A stretch of DNA of 10,174 nt from Pseudomonadota bacterium (GTDB lineage Bacteria; Pseudomonadota; Gammaproteobacteria; Burkholderiales; Burkholderiaceae_C): positions 1-10,174 of the forward strand of contig JAEXBL010000088.1 of the NCBI GenBank assembly GCA_023394015.1, given 5' to 3'. A program made the position numbers and the translations under genes. The first letter of the stretch is position 1. Each line of letters starts with the position of its first letter. The notes beneath the pieces were generated by a model. That model ran no database searches, had not been told where the DNA came from, and saw nothing but the letters and a program-made list of their open reading frames with translations. This document shows, in pieces, positions 1 to 7,324 of this stretch.

Positions 1-1011
1 GTGCAGCGCGGCCCAGGGCTCCTGCGGCCAGCCGGGGTGCTTCAGCCCCTTGACGATGCCATCGACCTGGTGCGCCGCGTGCAGCAGGTTGGCCAGCTGC
101 AGCTCGGTCAGGCGCGGCAGGGCGCGCTCGAACAGGCGCTCGCGCAGGCCCCACAGGCGCTGCTCGCGCAGCGCCATCGGCAGCGGGCGGCCTTCGGCCA
201 CGGCGTCCTTCACGCGCTTGAGGGCGCGGATGTCCTCGGCCAGCGTGTAGTGCACCAGCACCTCGGCCACGCCCTCGGCCTGCAGGCCGTCGAGCATGCG
301 CTGCACGCGCGCGCGCTGGCCGCCCAGCACCGCCTCGGACAGCTTGAACACGTCGTAGCGGGCCACGTTCAGCACCGCCGCCTCGATCTGCGCGCTGCTC
401 AGCTCGCCCTGGGGGTGCAGCAGGCCCAGCTTGGCGATCTCCTGGTGTGCGGCCAGCAGGTTGCCTTCCACCCGGTCGGCAAAAAAGGCCAGGGCGCGCT
501 GGCCGTCCTCGCCCGGCATCACCCGCTGGCCCTGCGCCGCCAGGCGCTGGGCGATCCACTGCGGCAGGACGGCGCGGTCGATGGGGTCGATCTGCACCGT
601 GGCGCCGGCGCCGTCGAGCGCAGTGAACCAGGCGCCGGACTTGGTTTGCCGGTCCAGCCGCGGCAGCAGCACCAGCGTCAGCGTGCTGTCGTTGCCGGCG
701 GCACTGGCCGCCAGCTGCTGCAGCGCCGCGCTGCCCTCCTTGCCCGGTTTGCCGGAAGGGATGCGGATCTCGACCATCTGCTTGTCGGCAAACAGGCTCA
801 GGCTGCCGCCCGCCGCCAGCACCGCGCCCCAGTCGAAGCGCGCGCCCGTGACGGTGTGCACGCTGCGCTCGGTATAGCCCTGCGCACGCGCCGCCGCGCG
901 AATGGCGTCGGCCGCCTCCTGCAGCAGCAGCGGCTCGTCCCCATGCAGCGTGTACAAGGGCCGCAGGCCTTTCTGCAGGTGGTTGCCGAGTTGCGAAGCC
1001 GCGAGTTGCAT
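1..1011 (-). CDS. holA: DNA polymerase III delta subunit, 3' end beyond window
   Basis: Delta subunit of the replicative clamp loader; in this family it opens the beta sliding clamp ring within the DnaX complex. The minus-strand frame from the ATG at 1011 is open for 337 codons to the window edge. The N-terminus reads MQLAASQLGNHLQKGLRPLY, followed by the typical HolA segment LHGDEPLLLQEAADAIR (about residues 22-38). A later EGNLLAAHQEIAKLGLL segment is also characteristic of the AAA+-like delta fold. The E. coli protein is 343 residues, so only a few C-terminal residues should be missing. The frame stays open upstream of the ATG, but no better start is visible. There is no Shine-Dalgarno before the ATG; the leader carries CCTCC instead. 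holA lies 201 bp after lptE on the same strand, separated by a hairpin repeat. The family call is firm; the exact start is less certain. Confidence 0.93.
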   Translation of the reverse strand, partial: MQLAASQLGNHLQKGLRPLYTLHGDEPLLLQEAADAIRAAARAQGYTERSVHTVTGARFDWGAVLAAGGSLSLFADKQMVEIRIPSGKPGKEGSAALQQLAASAAGNDSTLTLVLLPRLDRQTKSGAWFTALDGAGATVQIDPIDRAVLPQWIAQRLAAQGQRVMPGEDGQRALAFFADRVEGNLLAAHQEIAKLGLLHPQGELSSAQIEAAVLNVARYDVFKLSEAVLGGQRARVQRMLDGLQAEGVAEVLVHYTLAEDIRALKRVKDAVAEGRPLPMALREQRLWGLRERLFERALPRLTELQLANLLHAAHQVDGIVKGLKHPGWPQEPWAALH

Positions 1012-1109
1012 GGCGAGGAGGTTCAGGACAAGTCGGCGACGCTCATCGCAACACCGCGCTCGAATTGCCAGCAGAAAAACGCACGGGCTGCGCAGCAAGC
1101 CCTTCAGAA

Positions 1110-1215
1110 GGCCGCGGAGCAGGCCATACCGGAACGCCGCGGAGCGGGCTTGCCCCGGCCGCTGGCGTTGTCCCCCCGGGGGGAAGGCGGCCGCAGGCCG
1201 ACTCAGGGGGGATCA
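1110..1215 (-). repeat. 106-bp intergenic hairpin repeat, copy A
   Basis: This stretch matches 5062-5167 over its full length with scattered substitutions and small compensating indels; both copies are 106 bp. It begins, on the minus strand, at the TGA stop of lptE and runs into the lptE-holA gap. Visible structure, in plus coordinates: arms AACGCCGCGG (1133-1142) and CCGCTGGCGTT (1159-1169), pairing over 10 bp with one bulged T; an inner CGGGC-TTG-CCCCG element with one mismatch; an abutting C6/G6 palindrome (1172-1183); and a second G6 (1206-1211) next to the stop codon. No reading frame in it looks real. It is probably a small non-autonomous palindromic repeat of the REP/MITE kind; function unknown. 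Confidence 0.85.
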
Positions 1216-1707
1216 TAGTTTTATTGTTGCCAACTGCCGCATCACCTGCTGCACCAGATCGCTCTGCATGCTCTGGTACAGCATCAGCGCCTCCTGCTCC
1301 TTGGACAGCGCAGCGGATTCGCTGTAGCTCTGGTCGATCTGGCGCTGGATCTCGGACTGCGGCAGCAGCTCGCGCCCGTCGGGCGTGCGCAGCTTGAAGC
1401 CCAGGCGGATGCGCAACTGGAACTCGCGCACTTCGCCGGTGGCGGTGACACTGACCACGGTGCGCTCGCGCTGCTCGCCGGGGCTGTCGAACACCACCTC
1501 GGCCTGGGCCGGGTCGGCCACGATCTCCAGCCGGCCCGTGCCTTCGAGCTGGCGGCGCAACTCCACCGCCAGCGCCGTGGCCGGCATGGCCAGCGCGATG
1601 CGCTGGAAGGCGAACTCGGGCGCGCGCCGCAGCTGAAAGCCGCAGGCGCCCAGCAGCGGCGTGGCGGCAGCGGCCAGCAGCAGGGTGCGGCGCGCCGGCA
1701 CGGTCAT
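1213..1707 (-). CDS. lptE: LPS-assembly lipoprotein LptE
   Basis: Outer-membrane lipoprotein that plugs the LptD barrel and takes part in inserting lipopolysaccharide into the outer leaflet. The 164-residue product starts with a lipoprotein signal: basic MTVPARR, a hydrophobic stretch, then lipobox LLGAC with the acylated Cys at residue 22, followed by GFQLRR as in LptE/RlpB proteins. The C-terminal part ([20 protein letters not shown] and on) matches the helical end of the family. The start is fixed by an ATGA overlap: the lptE ATG (1707-1705) shares bases with the leuS TGA (1706-1704), which suggests translational coupling. GGTGGCGGG just upstream could act as a weak ribosome site. lptE is followed by holA after a repeat-containing gap. 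The leuS-lptE-holA order is common in betaproteobacteria. Confidence 0.93.
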   Translation of the reverse strand: MTVPARRTLLLAAAATPLLGACGFQLRRAPEFAFQRIALAMPATALAVELRRQLEGTGRLEIVADPAQAEVVFDSPGEQRERTVVSVTATGEVREFQLRIRLGFKLRTPDGRELLPQSEIQRQIDQSYSESAALSKEQEALMLYQSMQSDLVQQVMRQLATIKL

Positions 1708-4442
1708 CCCGCCACCACCACGTTGACCAGGCGGCCGGGCACCACCACCACCTTCTTCACCGTGCCGCCGGCGCCGTGCTTGGCGAAGGCCTCGCTGGCC
1801 AGCGCGGTCTGCTCGATCTCGTCCTTGCTGGCGGTGGCGGGCACCTGGATGGCGCCGCGCAGCTTGCCGTTGACCTGCAGCACCAGCTCGATCTCGTCTT
1901 TCTTCAGCGCCTCGGGGTCGGGCTGCGGCCAGGGCGCGTCGAGCAGTTCGCCCTGCACCGCGGCAAAGCCGAGCTGCTGCCACAGCACGTGGGTGATGTG
2001 CGGCGTGACCGGGTAGAGCACGCGCAGCAGCTTGGAAAAGCCCTCGGCCAGCGCCGCCTGGTCGCCCGGCGAGCCGTCGCTCTTGAAGGCTTCCAGGGCG
2101 TTCAGCATCTTCATCGCGCCGGAGACCACGGTGTTGTACTGCAGGCGCTGGTAGTCGTGGTCGACCTGGCCGAGCACGCTGTGGATCTCGTGCCGCAAGG
2201 CCTTGGCGGCCTTGCCGAATTCAAGGCCGTTTCGGGCCGCGGCGCTGGCCAGCAGGGCGCTGGCGGCGGCGTTGTCCATCGCATGCAGCTTGACGCCGAA
2301 GTTCCACACCCGACGCAGGAAGCGGTAGCTGCCCTCGACGGCGGCGTCGTTCCACTCCAGCGTCATCTCGGGTGGCGAGGTGAACATGGTGTACAGGCGC
2401 GCGGTGTCGGCGCCGTACTGGTCGATCAGCGCCTGCGGATCGACGCCGTTGTTCTTCGACTTGGACATGGTGCCCACGCCCTCGTAGTCGATCGGCGTGC
2501 CGGCCGGCAGCGGCTGGCCGTCGGCGCCGCGCACGTAGTCCACGGCCTTGTTCAGCCTGGCGCCGACCTGCTTGCCGTCGGCGTCGATCACCGGATCGAC
2601 GTCGGCGGGCCAGAAATAGTCGATACCGCCCTTCTCGTTGCGCCGGCTGTAGATGTGGTTCAGCACCATGCCTTGCGTCAGCAGGCGGGTGAAGGGCTCG
2701 TCGATCTGCACCAGCCCCAGGTCGCGCATCACCTTGGTCCAGAAGCGCGCGTACAGCAGGTGCAGGATGGCGTGCTCGATGCCGCCGATGTACTGGTCCA
2801 TCGGCATCCAGTACTGCGTGCCGCCGGCGACCATGGCCTGCTCGTTGGTCGGGTCGCAGTAGCGCATGAAGTACCAGGACGAGTCGATGAAGGTGTCCAT
2901 GGTGTCGGTTTCGCGCCGCGCCGGCTGGCCGCACTGGGGGCAGCTGCAGGCCAGGAAGGCCTCGCATTTGTTCAGCGGGTTGCCCGATCCGTCGGGCACC
3001 AGGTCCTGCGGCAGCACCACCGGCAAATCCTGCTCGGGCACCGGCACGGTGCCGCAGGACGGGCAGTGGATCATCGGGATCGGCGTGCCCCAGTAGCGCT
3101 GGCGGCTGATGCCCCAGTCGCGCAGGCGCCAGGTGGTTTTCTTCTCGCCCAGGCCCTGCTCCTGCAAGGCCTTGGCCACCGCGTCCACCGCCTCCTGGTA
3201 CGGCAGGCCGCTGAAGTTGTCGGAGTTGACGGTGACGCCGTTTTGCTTGTCGGCGTACCAGTCCTGCCACTGGGTGTAGTTGTATTCCAGCCCATCCACA
3301 TGCACCACCTGCTGGATCGGCAGGCCGTACTTCAGGGCGAAGGCGAAGTCGCGCTCGTCGTGCGCGGGCACGCCCATCACGGCGCCGTCGCCGTAGCTCA
3401 TCAGCACGTAGTTGCCGACCCACAGGGGCACGTCCTCGCCCGTCAGCGGGTGCGTGACGCTGAGGCCGGTGGGCATGCCTTCCTTGTCCTTGGCGGCGAG
3501 TTCGGCCTCGGTGGTGCCGCCCTGCAGACATTGTGCGATGAAGGTGGCCAGCTCGGGGTTGGTTTTGGCGGCGTGGGTGGCCAGCGGGTGCTCGGGCGCC
3601 ACGGCGCAGAAGGTCACGCCCATGATGGTGTCGGCGCGCGTGGTGAACACGTACATGCGCCCGCCCTGGATCGGCTGGCCATCGTCGCCGCGGATGTCGT
3701 GCGTGAAGGCGAAGCGCACGCCCTCGCTCTTGCCGATCCAGTTCTCCTGCATCAGACGCACGCGATCCGGCCAACCATCGAGCGTGGCCTTGGGGTTGCC
3801 GATCTGCACGTGGTCGAGCAGTTCCTCGGCGTAGTCGGTGATCTTCAGGTAGTAGCCGGGGATCTCGCGCTTTTCCACCGGCGCGCCGGTGCGCCAGCCC
3901 TTGCCGTCGATGACCTGCTCGTTGGCCAGCACGGTCTGGTCCACCGGGTCCCAGTTGACGACCTGGGTCTTGCGGTAGGCGATGCCTTTTTCCAGCATCT
4001 TCAAGAACAGCCACTGGTTCCACTTGTAGTAGCTGGCGTCGCAGGTGGCGACTTCGCGGCTCCAGTCGATGGCCAGGCCCATGGCCTGCATCTGGCCCTT
4101 CATGTGGGCGATGTTGTCGTAGGTCCACTGCGCGGGCGGCACGCCGTTCTTCAGCGCGGCGTTCTCGGCCGGCAGGCCGAAGGCGTCCCAGCCCATCGGC
4201 ATCAGCACGTTGTAGCCCTTCATGCGCAGCTGGCGTGCCAGCATGTCGTTGATGGTGTAGTTGCGCACATGGCCCATGTGCAGCTTGCCGCTGGGATAGG
4301 GCAGCATGGAGCAGGCGTAGTACTTGGGCTTGAGCGCACCCTGCGCGTTGCGCGCGTCCTCGCTCACGCGGTAGGCATCGCTGGCCTGCCAATGGGCGTG
4401 CGCCGCCCGTTCCACGTCGATGTGGCTGTATTTCTCTTGCAT
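1704..4442 (-). CDS. leuS: Leucyl-tRNA synthetase
   Basis: Cytoplasmic class I synthetase charging tRNA-Leu with leucine; 912 residues, a little longer than the E. coli enzyme (860). The HIGH motif appears as HMGH (residues 55-58) after the conserved [10 protein letters not shown]. The CP1 editing domain (about 225-430) shows TTRADT (267-272) and [15 protein letters not shown] (351-365); Asp365 should be the editing-site aspartate. [14 protein letters not shown] (443-456) is followed by two CxxC pairs (Cys460/463 and Cys501/504), likely zinc ligands. The KMSKS loop reads MSKSK (659-663). The C-terminal domain ends in [14 protein letters not shown]. The start [10 protein letters not shown] aligns with the E. 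coli start MQEQY, so the ATG at 4442 is secure. A TACAAT box ends only 8 bases before this ATG. The gene overlaps lptE by four bases. Its opposite strand is also open for most of its length, an effect of high GC rather than a second gene. Confidence 0.98.
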   Translation of the reverse strand: MQEKYSHIDVERAAHAHWQASDAYRVSEDARNAQGALKPKYYACSMLPYPSGKLHMGHVRNYTINDMLARQLRMKGYNVLMPMGWDAFGLPAENAALKNGVPPAQWTYDNIAHMKGQMQAMGLAIDWSREVATCDASYYKWNQWLFLKMLEKGIAYRKTQVVNWDPVDQTVLANEQVIDGKGWRTGAPVEKREIPGYYLKITDYAEELLDHVQIGNPKATLDGWPDRVRLMQENWIGKSEGVRFAFTHDIRGDDGQPIQGGRMYVFTTRADTIMGVTFCAVAPEHPLATHAAKTNPELATFIAQCLQGGTTEAELAAKDKEGMPTGLSVTHPLTGEDVPLWVGNYVLMSYGDGAVMGVPAHDERDFAFALKYGLPIQQVVHVDGLEYNYTQWQDWYADKQNGVTVNSDNFSGLPYQEAVDAVAKALQEQGLGEKKTTWRLRDWGISRQRYWGTPIPMIHCPSCGTVPVPEQDLPVVLPQDLVPDGSGNPLNKCEAFLACSCPQCGQPARRETDTMDTFIDSSWYFMRYCDPTNEQAMVAGGTQYWMPMDQYIGGIEHAILHLLYARFWTKVMRDLGLVQIDEPFTRLLTQGMVLNHIYSRRNEKGGIDYFWPADVDPVIDADGKQVGARLNKAVDYVRGADGQPLPAGTPIDYEGVGTMSKSKNNGVDPQALIDQYGADTARLYTMFTSPPEMTLEWNDAAVEGSYRFLRRVWNFGVKLHAMDNAAASALLASAAARNGLEFGKAAKALRHEIHSVLGQVDHDYQRLQYNTVVSGAMKMLNALEAFKSDGSPGDQAALAEGFSKLLRVLYPVTPHITHVLWQQLGFAAVQGELLDAPWPQPDPEALKKDEIELVLQVNGKLRGAIQVPATASKDEIEQTALASEAFAKHGAGGTVKKVVVVPGRLVNVVVAG

Positions 4443-4450
4443 GGGGCTAA

Positions 4451-4456
4451 ATTGTA
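4451..4456 (-). promoter_or_regulatory. Candidate -10 box of a leuS promoter
   Basis: On the minus strand TACAAT (one mismatch to TATAAT) is followed by TTAGCCCC and then the leuS ATG. A start site at the usual distance would fall at about 4442-4445, giving almost no leader. No good -35 hexamer is seen 16-18 bases upstream, and there is no extended TGn element, so promoter strength is uncertain. The 126-bp gap after exbD supports a separate promoter here. Confidence 0.45.
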
Positions 4457-4497
4457 GGCGGCCCGGTCACGGCGATCGGCGCGCGCCCTTGTGGACG

Positions 4498-4560
4498 ATT
4501 GCTATTCAATAGATAGCCCCCAGCACCCATCCTGTGGACGCTGGAGCCCGAAAACGCCTT
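4498..4560. repeat. Comamonadaceae-type intergenic double-hairpin repeat
   Basis: This stretch in the exbD-leuS gap has two short stems: GCTAT (4501-4505) with ATAGC (4513-4517), and CCAGC (4520-4524) with GCTGG (4540-4544). The pattern ATTGCTAT-(A/T-rich)-ATAGC-(stem)-GTGGACGCTGGAGCCC-AAAA resembles, from memory, an intergenic element seen many times in Acidovorax, Rhodoferax and related genomes; I could not search for it. The first stem contains the near-palindrome CTATTCAATAG. There is no T-run after the second stem on either strand, so it does not look like an intrinsic terminator. It is locally less GC-rich than its surroundings. Confidence 0.6.
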
Positions 4561-4568
4561 GACTCAAC

Positions 4569-5018
4569 TCACTGCGAGGCCGCCGGCGCGGGCGGCGTGG
4601 CGCCGCTGGGCGCCTCGGCCACGAAGCCGATGCGGTTCAGCCCCGCCTTCTGCGCCTCGCCCATCACCTCGACCACGCGGCCATAGGGCACGCCCTGGTC
4701 GGCGCGCAGTTGCACCTCGGTGTCGGGGTTGGCGCGGGCGGCGTCCTGCAGGGCCGCGCCCAGTTCGGCCTGGGTGACCGGCCTGTCGTCGAAGAAGGCC
4801 TGGCCCGCCTGGTCCACCGCCACGGTGACGAACTGGGGCGGATCGCCCGGCTTGGCGGCGTCGGTCTTGGGCAGATCGAGCCGGATCGAGCTGGCCAGCA
4901 GCGGCGCCGTGATGATGAAGATCACCACCAGCACCAGCATCACGTCCACCAGCGGCGTGACGTTGATGTCGCTCATGGGCTGGCTGCCCTTGCTGCGTTC
5001 GAGTCGTCCAAACGCCAT
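4569..5018 (-). CDS. exbD: ExbD/TolR family biopolymer transport protein
   Basis: Inner-membrane partner of ExbB that couples the proton motive force to TonB (or TolA) and so to outer-membrane transport. The 149-residue product has a short cytoplasmic N-terminus ending in MSDINVTPLVDVMLVLVV, one membrane helix (about 23-43) with the essential proton-carrying aspartate at residue 25, and a periplasmic domain of about 100 residues (RLDLPKTDAAKPG onward). The tail is rich in Ala and Pro. The start is supported by a strong site, GGAGGGGG, ending a few bases before the ATG. It follows exbB on the same strand, with a hairpin repeat filling most of the 146-bp gap. TolR is the alternative name within this family. 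Without a tonB or tol-pal gene in the window the partner cannot be fixed; ExbD is preferred because Fur is close by. Confidence 0.9.
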   Translation of the reverse strand: MAFGRLERSKGSQPMSDINVTPLVDVMLVLVVIFIITAPLLASSIRLDLPKTDAAKPGDPPQFVTVAVDQAGQAFFDDRPVTQAELGAALQDAARANPDTEVQLRADQGVPYGRVVEVMGEAQKAGLNRIGFVAEAPSGATPPAPAASQ

Positions 5019-5061
5019 GAGTCACCCCCTCCGCGGGGCCGCGCCGCCGGCCGCACCAAAT

Positions 5062-5167
5062 GGCCGCGGAGCAGGCCACACTGGAACGCCGTGGAACGGG
5101 CTTGGCCCGGCCACCGGCGTTGTCCCCCCTTCCAGGGGGGAAGACGCGAAGCGGCTCAGGGGGGTCA
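5062..5167 (-). repeat. 106-bp intergenic hairpin repeat, copy B
   Basis: This is the second copy of the element at 1110-1215. On the minus strand it begins with the exbB TGA stop and occupies most of the exbB-exbD gap. Stem arms are AACGCCGTGG (5085-5094) and CCACCGGCGTT (5111-5121), 10 bp with one bulged C, enclosing a perfect CGGGC-TTG-GCCCG hairpin (5097-5109). C6 (5124-5129) and G6 (5135-5140) flank TTCCA. TGGCC (5061-5065) and GGCCA (5074-5078) form a further small inverted pair at the far end. Relative to copy A the central stem carries a paired C-G to T-A change. Function unknown. Confidence 0.85.
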
Positions 5168-5797
5168 TTTGAGCATCTCGCGCAGATCGCGCGCAAAACC
5201 TTCCAGTTCGGCCTCAATGTTGCCGATCACGCGCCCGAACCAGTTGTAGGCCAGCACGGCCGGAATGGCCACCGCCAGGCCGGCGGCGGTCATGATCAGG
5301 GCCTCGCCCACCGGGCCAGCCACGCGCTCGATGCTGATCTGCCCGGCGCCGGCGATGCCGATCAGCGCATGGTAGATGCCCCACACCGTGCCCAGCAGGC
5401 CAACGAAGGGCGCGGTGGCGCCGATGGTGGCCAGCAGCACCTGGCCGAACTGCAGCCGGCCCATGACGGCGTGCAGCGCATCGCGCAGCGTGCGCGTGAG
5501 CTGCTGCGCGCGGTCGCCGGCCGCCGCCAGCGTGCCGCCGGCCGGTGCCTGCGTGGCCTGGATCAGCGGCAGCACCAGCTGCCCGCGGTCGAAGCCGCCG
5601 GCGCGGCCGGCCGCCTCATCCAGCGAGGGTGCCTGCCAGAACGCCGCCACGCTGCGCACCACGTCGCCGCCGGCGCGGCGCAGCATCCACGACTTCCACA
5701 GAATCACCACCCAGCTGGCGATGGACATGAGCAGCAGCAAAATCGCCACGGCCTTGCCGATGGCGTCGCTCTGCATGAAGACTTGTTGCAGGTTCAT
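5165..5797 (-). CDS. exbB: ExbB/TolQ/MotA family proton channel protein
   Basis: Inner-membrane channel subunit that with ExbD converts the proton gradient into work on TonB-dependent outer-membrane receptors. The 210 residues hold three membrane segments: about 16-35 (AVAILLLLMSIASWVVILWK), 117-146 and 164-188. Conserved family stretches are GATAPFVGLLGTVWGIYHAL (127-144, with Thr128 in the pore-lining helix) and EALIMTAAGLAVAIPAVLAY (165-184, with Thr170). The loop between TM1 and TM2 is the expected cytoplasmic domain. The start lies 22 bp after the dapB stop, but the spacer has no Shine-Dalgarno; it is pyrimidine-rich and contains TCACCTCC. exbD follows, so the pair is probably co-transcribed. 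TolQ is the alternative assignment. Confidence 0.92.
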   Translation of the reverse strand: MNLQQVFMQSDAIGKAVAILLLLMSIASWVVILWKSWMLRRAGGDVVRSVAAFWQAPSLDEAAGRAGGFDRGQLVLPLIQATQAPAGGTLAAAGDRAQQLTRTLRDALHAVMGRLQFGQVLLATIGATAPFVGLLGTVWGIYHALIGIAGAGQISIERVAGPVGEALIMTAAGLAVAIPAVLAYNWFGRVIGNIEAELEGFARDLREMLK

Positions 5798-5819
5798 AAA
5801 AAGCAGTGGAGGTGAAAAA

Positions 5820-6638
5820 TCAGCGCAGCTTCAGCACGTCGAACATGTCGTACAGGCCACTGCGCTTGTCGGCCAGAAAGCGCACCGCGCGCAGGCTGCC
5901 CTGGGCGTAGCCGGCGCGGCTGCTGGCCTTGTGGCTGATCTCGATGCGCTCGCCGGTGCCGGCGAACAGCACCGTGTGGTCGCCCACGATGTCGCCGCCG
6001 CGCACGGTGGCAAAGCCGATGCTGGACGGGTCGCGCTCGCCGGTGTGGCCGTAGCGTTCGTACACGGCGCAGTCCTTCAGGTCGCGCCCCAGGGCCTCGG
6101 CGATCACCTCGCCCATCTTCAGCGCGGTGCCGCTGGGCGCGTCGACCTTGTGGCGGTGGTGCGCCTCGACGATCTCGATGTCATAGCCGGCGGACAGGGC
6201 CTGGGCCGCCATCTCCAGCAGCTTGAAGGTGACGTTGACGCCCACGCTCATGTTGGGCGCCATGACGATGGCGACGTGCTCGGCGGCGGCGGCGATCTCG
6301 GCCTTTTGCGCGTCGCTGAAGCCGGTGGTACCGATGACCATGGCCACGCCCTGGGCGCGGCAGGCGGCCAGGTGGGCCAGCGTGGCCTCGGGCCGGGTGA
6401 AGTCGATCAGCACCTGCGCGCCGGCCAGGCCCGCGGCCAAGTCGGCCGTCACCGCCACGCCGCTGGCCCAGCCGGCGAAGGCGCCGGCGTCCTGGCCCAG
6501 CGCCGGGCTGTCGGCCCGGTCGAGCGCGCCGGCCAGTTGGCAGTCCTCGGCGGCACGCACGGCCTCGATCAGCATCTGGCCCATGCGGCCGGTGGCGCCG
6601 GCAACGGCCACGCGCAGCGGAGAAGAGGTGGTGGTCAT
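5820..6638 (-). CDS. dapB: 4-hydroxy-tetrahydrodipicolinate reductase
   Basis: Cytoplasmic NAD(P)H-dependent reductase of the diaminopimelate/lysine pathway, supplying meso-DAP for peptidoglycan and lysine. The 272-residue product has the Rossmann nucleotide-binding motif [12 protein letters not shown] (10-21), the IGTTGFS loop (102-108), APNMSVGVN (127-135), and the active-site block [16 protein letters not shown] (158-173). In that block His160/His161 and Lys164 match the catalytic His and Lys of E. coli DapB. The C-terminus [12 protein letters not shown] is typical. The ATG at 6638 is chosen because it gives the usual short lead into the Rossmann strand. An in-frame GTG at 6686 would add 16 unsupported residues, although a GAGG overlapping the bamE stop lies upstream of it. 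dapB is 61 bp after bamE and 22 bp before exbB, same strand, probably one transcript. Confidence 0.96.
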   Translation of the reverse strand: MTTTSSPLRVAVAGATGRMGQMLIEAVRAAEDCQLAGALDRADSPALGQDAGAFAGWASGVAVTADLAAGLAGAQVLIDFTRPEATLAHLAACRAQGVAMVIGTTGFSDAQKAEIAAAAEHVAIVMAPNMSVGVNVTFKLLEMAAQALSAGYDIEIVEAHHRHKVDAPSGTALKMGEVIAEALGRDLKDCAVYERYGHTGERDPSSIGFATVRGGDIVGDHTVLFAGTGERIEISHKASSRAGYAQGSLRAVRFLADKRSGLYDMFDVLKLR

Positions 6639-6699
6639 GAAGTCAACGGGACGAGCGGCCGACCCGGTGGCCGGCGGATGGGACACGCTGGGCGCAGCC

Positions 6700-7266
6700 T
6701 CAGCGCACGGGCTCCAGCGGCGGGTAGCTGCCGGCGGGCTGGGCCGGCTCGCGCGCGGCGGCCGTCTCCGCGCCCTCGGCGGCCGGATCGGCCGCGGGCG
6801 GGAACTTGGCCAGTTGCTCCTCGGTGGCCTCCAGCTTGGGCACCTTCACCTTGCGGTCGCGGCTGATGCGCTGCACGAACTCGGACTCGCTGGGCATCTC
6901 GTCGCCCTCGAAGCGCTCCAGCGCATCGCCCTGGAAATACAGGGTCAGGCGAAACTGCTGCGGCTCCACGCGCTGGCGGCGCATGGTGAACACGTAGTCC
7001 CAGCGGTCGCCGTGGAACAGGCTGGTGACCAGCGGCGTGCCCAGAATGTCGCGCACCTGCAGGCGCGTCATGCCGGGCTGCAGGGCCTCGACCTGCTCCT
7101 TGGAAACGAAGTTGCCCTGTACCACCTCGGGTTTGTAGAGGGTCAGCGCATCGGCCAGGCTGCGCGTGCCGGCGTCGAAACTGCCGCAGGCGCCCAGTGT
7201 GGCTGCCAGCGCGGCCAGCATGACCCGCGCAGCGATGCGGGCATGGGTTCGGGAGGTGACGGTCAT
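6700..7266 (-). CDS. bamE: Outer-membrane assembly lipoprotein BamE (SmpA/OmlA)
   Basis: Small lipoprotein of the BAM complex, which folds beta-barrel proteins into the outer membrane. From the ATG at 7266 the product is 188 residues. It has a signal peptide with arginines, then [13 protein letters not shown] with the lipid-bearing Cys at 27. The BamE fold follows: [20 protein letters not shown] (44-63), [15 protein letters not shown] (64-78) and [11 protein letters not shown] (87-97), which are the family's signature stretches. After about residue 145 there is a low-complexity tail rich in Ala, Pro and Glu that E. coli BamE (about 113 residues) lacks; longer forms are usual in betaproteobacteria. 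It is divergent from fur, an arrangement also known for omlA/fur in Pseudomonas aeruginosa, and is followed by dapB. Confidence 0.93.
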   Translation of the reverse strand: MTVTSRTHARIAARVMLAALAATLGACGSFDAGTRSLADALTLYKPEVVQGNFVSKEQVEALQPGMTRLQVRDILGTPLVTSLFHGDRWDYVFTMRRQRVEPQQFRLTLYFQGDALERFEGDEMPSESEFVQRISRDRKVKVPKLEATEEQLAKFPPAADPAAEGAETAAAREPAQPAGSYPPLEPVR

Positions 7267-7281
7267 GCGTGCCAGCTCATG

Positions 7282-7303
7282 CACAATAGAGCCAGCCATT
7301 GTA
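7282..7303. promoter_or_regulatory. Face-to-face -10 boxes of divergent fur and bamE promoters
   Basis: Plus-strand CACAAT (7282-7287) is a candidate -10 for fur. Minus-strand TACAAT (7303-7298) is a candidate -10 for bamE. They face each other across ten bases and form a dyad ACAAT-N10-ATTGT. Start sites at normal spacing would be near 7294 (fur) and 7291 (bamE), so both polymerases would cover the same DNA. I see no convincing -35 hexamer for either and no recognisable Fur box. The -10 calls are moderate; the dyad is directly visible. Confidence 0.5.
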
Positions 7304-7324
7304 GCGGCGACACCACTGCCCACG

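Noticed and set aside
1172..1183. The C6G6 palindrome as an intrinsic terminator after lptE
   Set aside because: It has no loop and no T-run. It belongs to the repeated element, whose other copy has a spacer at this point.
1..1218. A 405-codon plus-strand open frame at the left edge
   Set aside because: It is antisense to holA and to the repeat. The composition is skewed to Gln, Arg, Ala and His with no family features, while the minus strand gives a clear HolA.
2221..4392. A 723-codon minus-strand frame inside leuS, out of frame with it
   Set aside because: It is an Arg/Ala/Gly/His-rich shadow of the LeuS frame with no motif.
1776..4457. A very long plus-strand open frame (893 codons) covering nearly all of leuS in antisense
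   Set aside because: It mirrors the leuS codon frame in high-GC DNA, where the opposite strand seldom meets stops. Its composition is rich in His, Gln, Val, Gly and Ala, with no recognisable domain. leuS itself is unmistakable.
6636..6686. A GTG at 6686 as an extended start for dapB
   Set aside because: It would add 16 residues with no family support. The ATG at 6638 gives the normal lead into the Rossmann motif, although a GAGG does occur upstream of the GTG.
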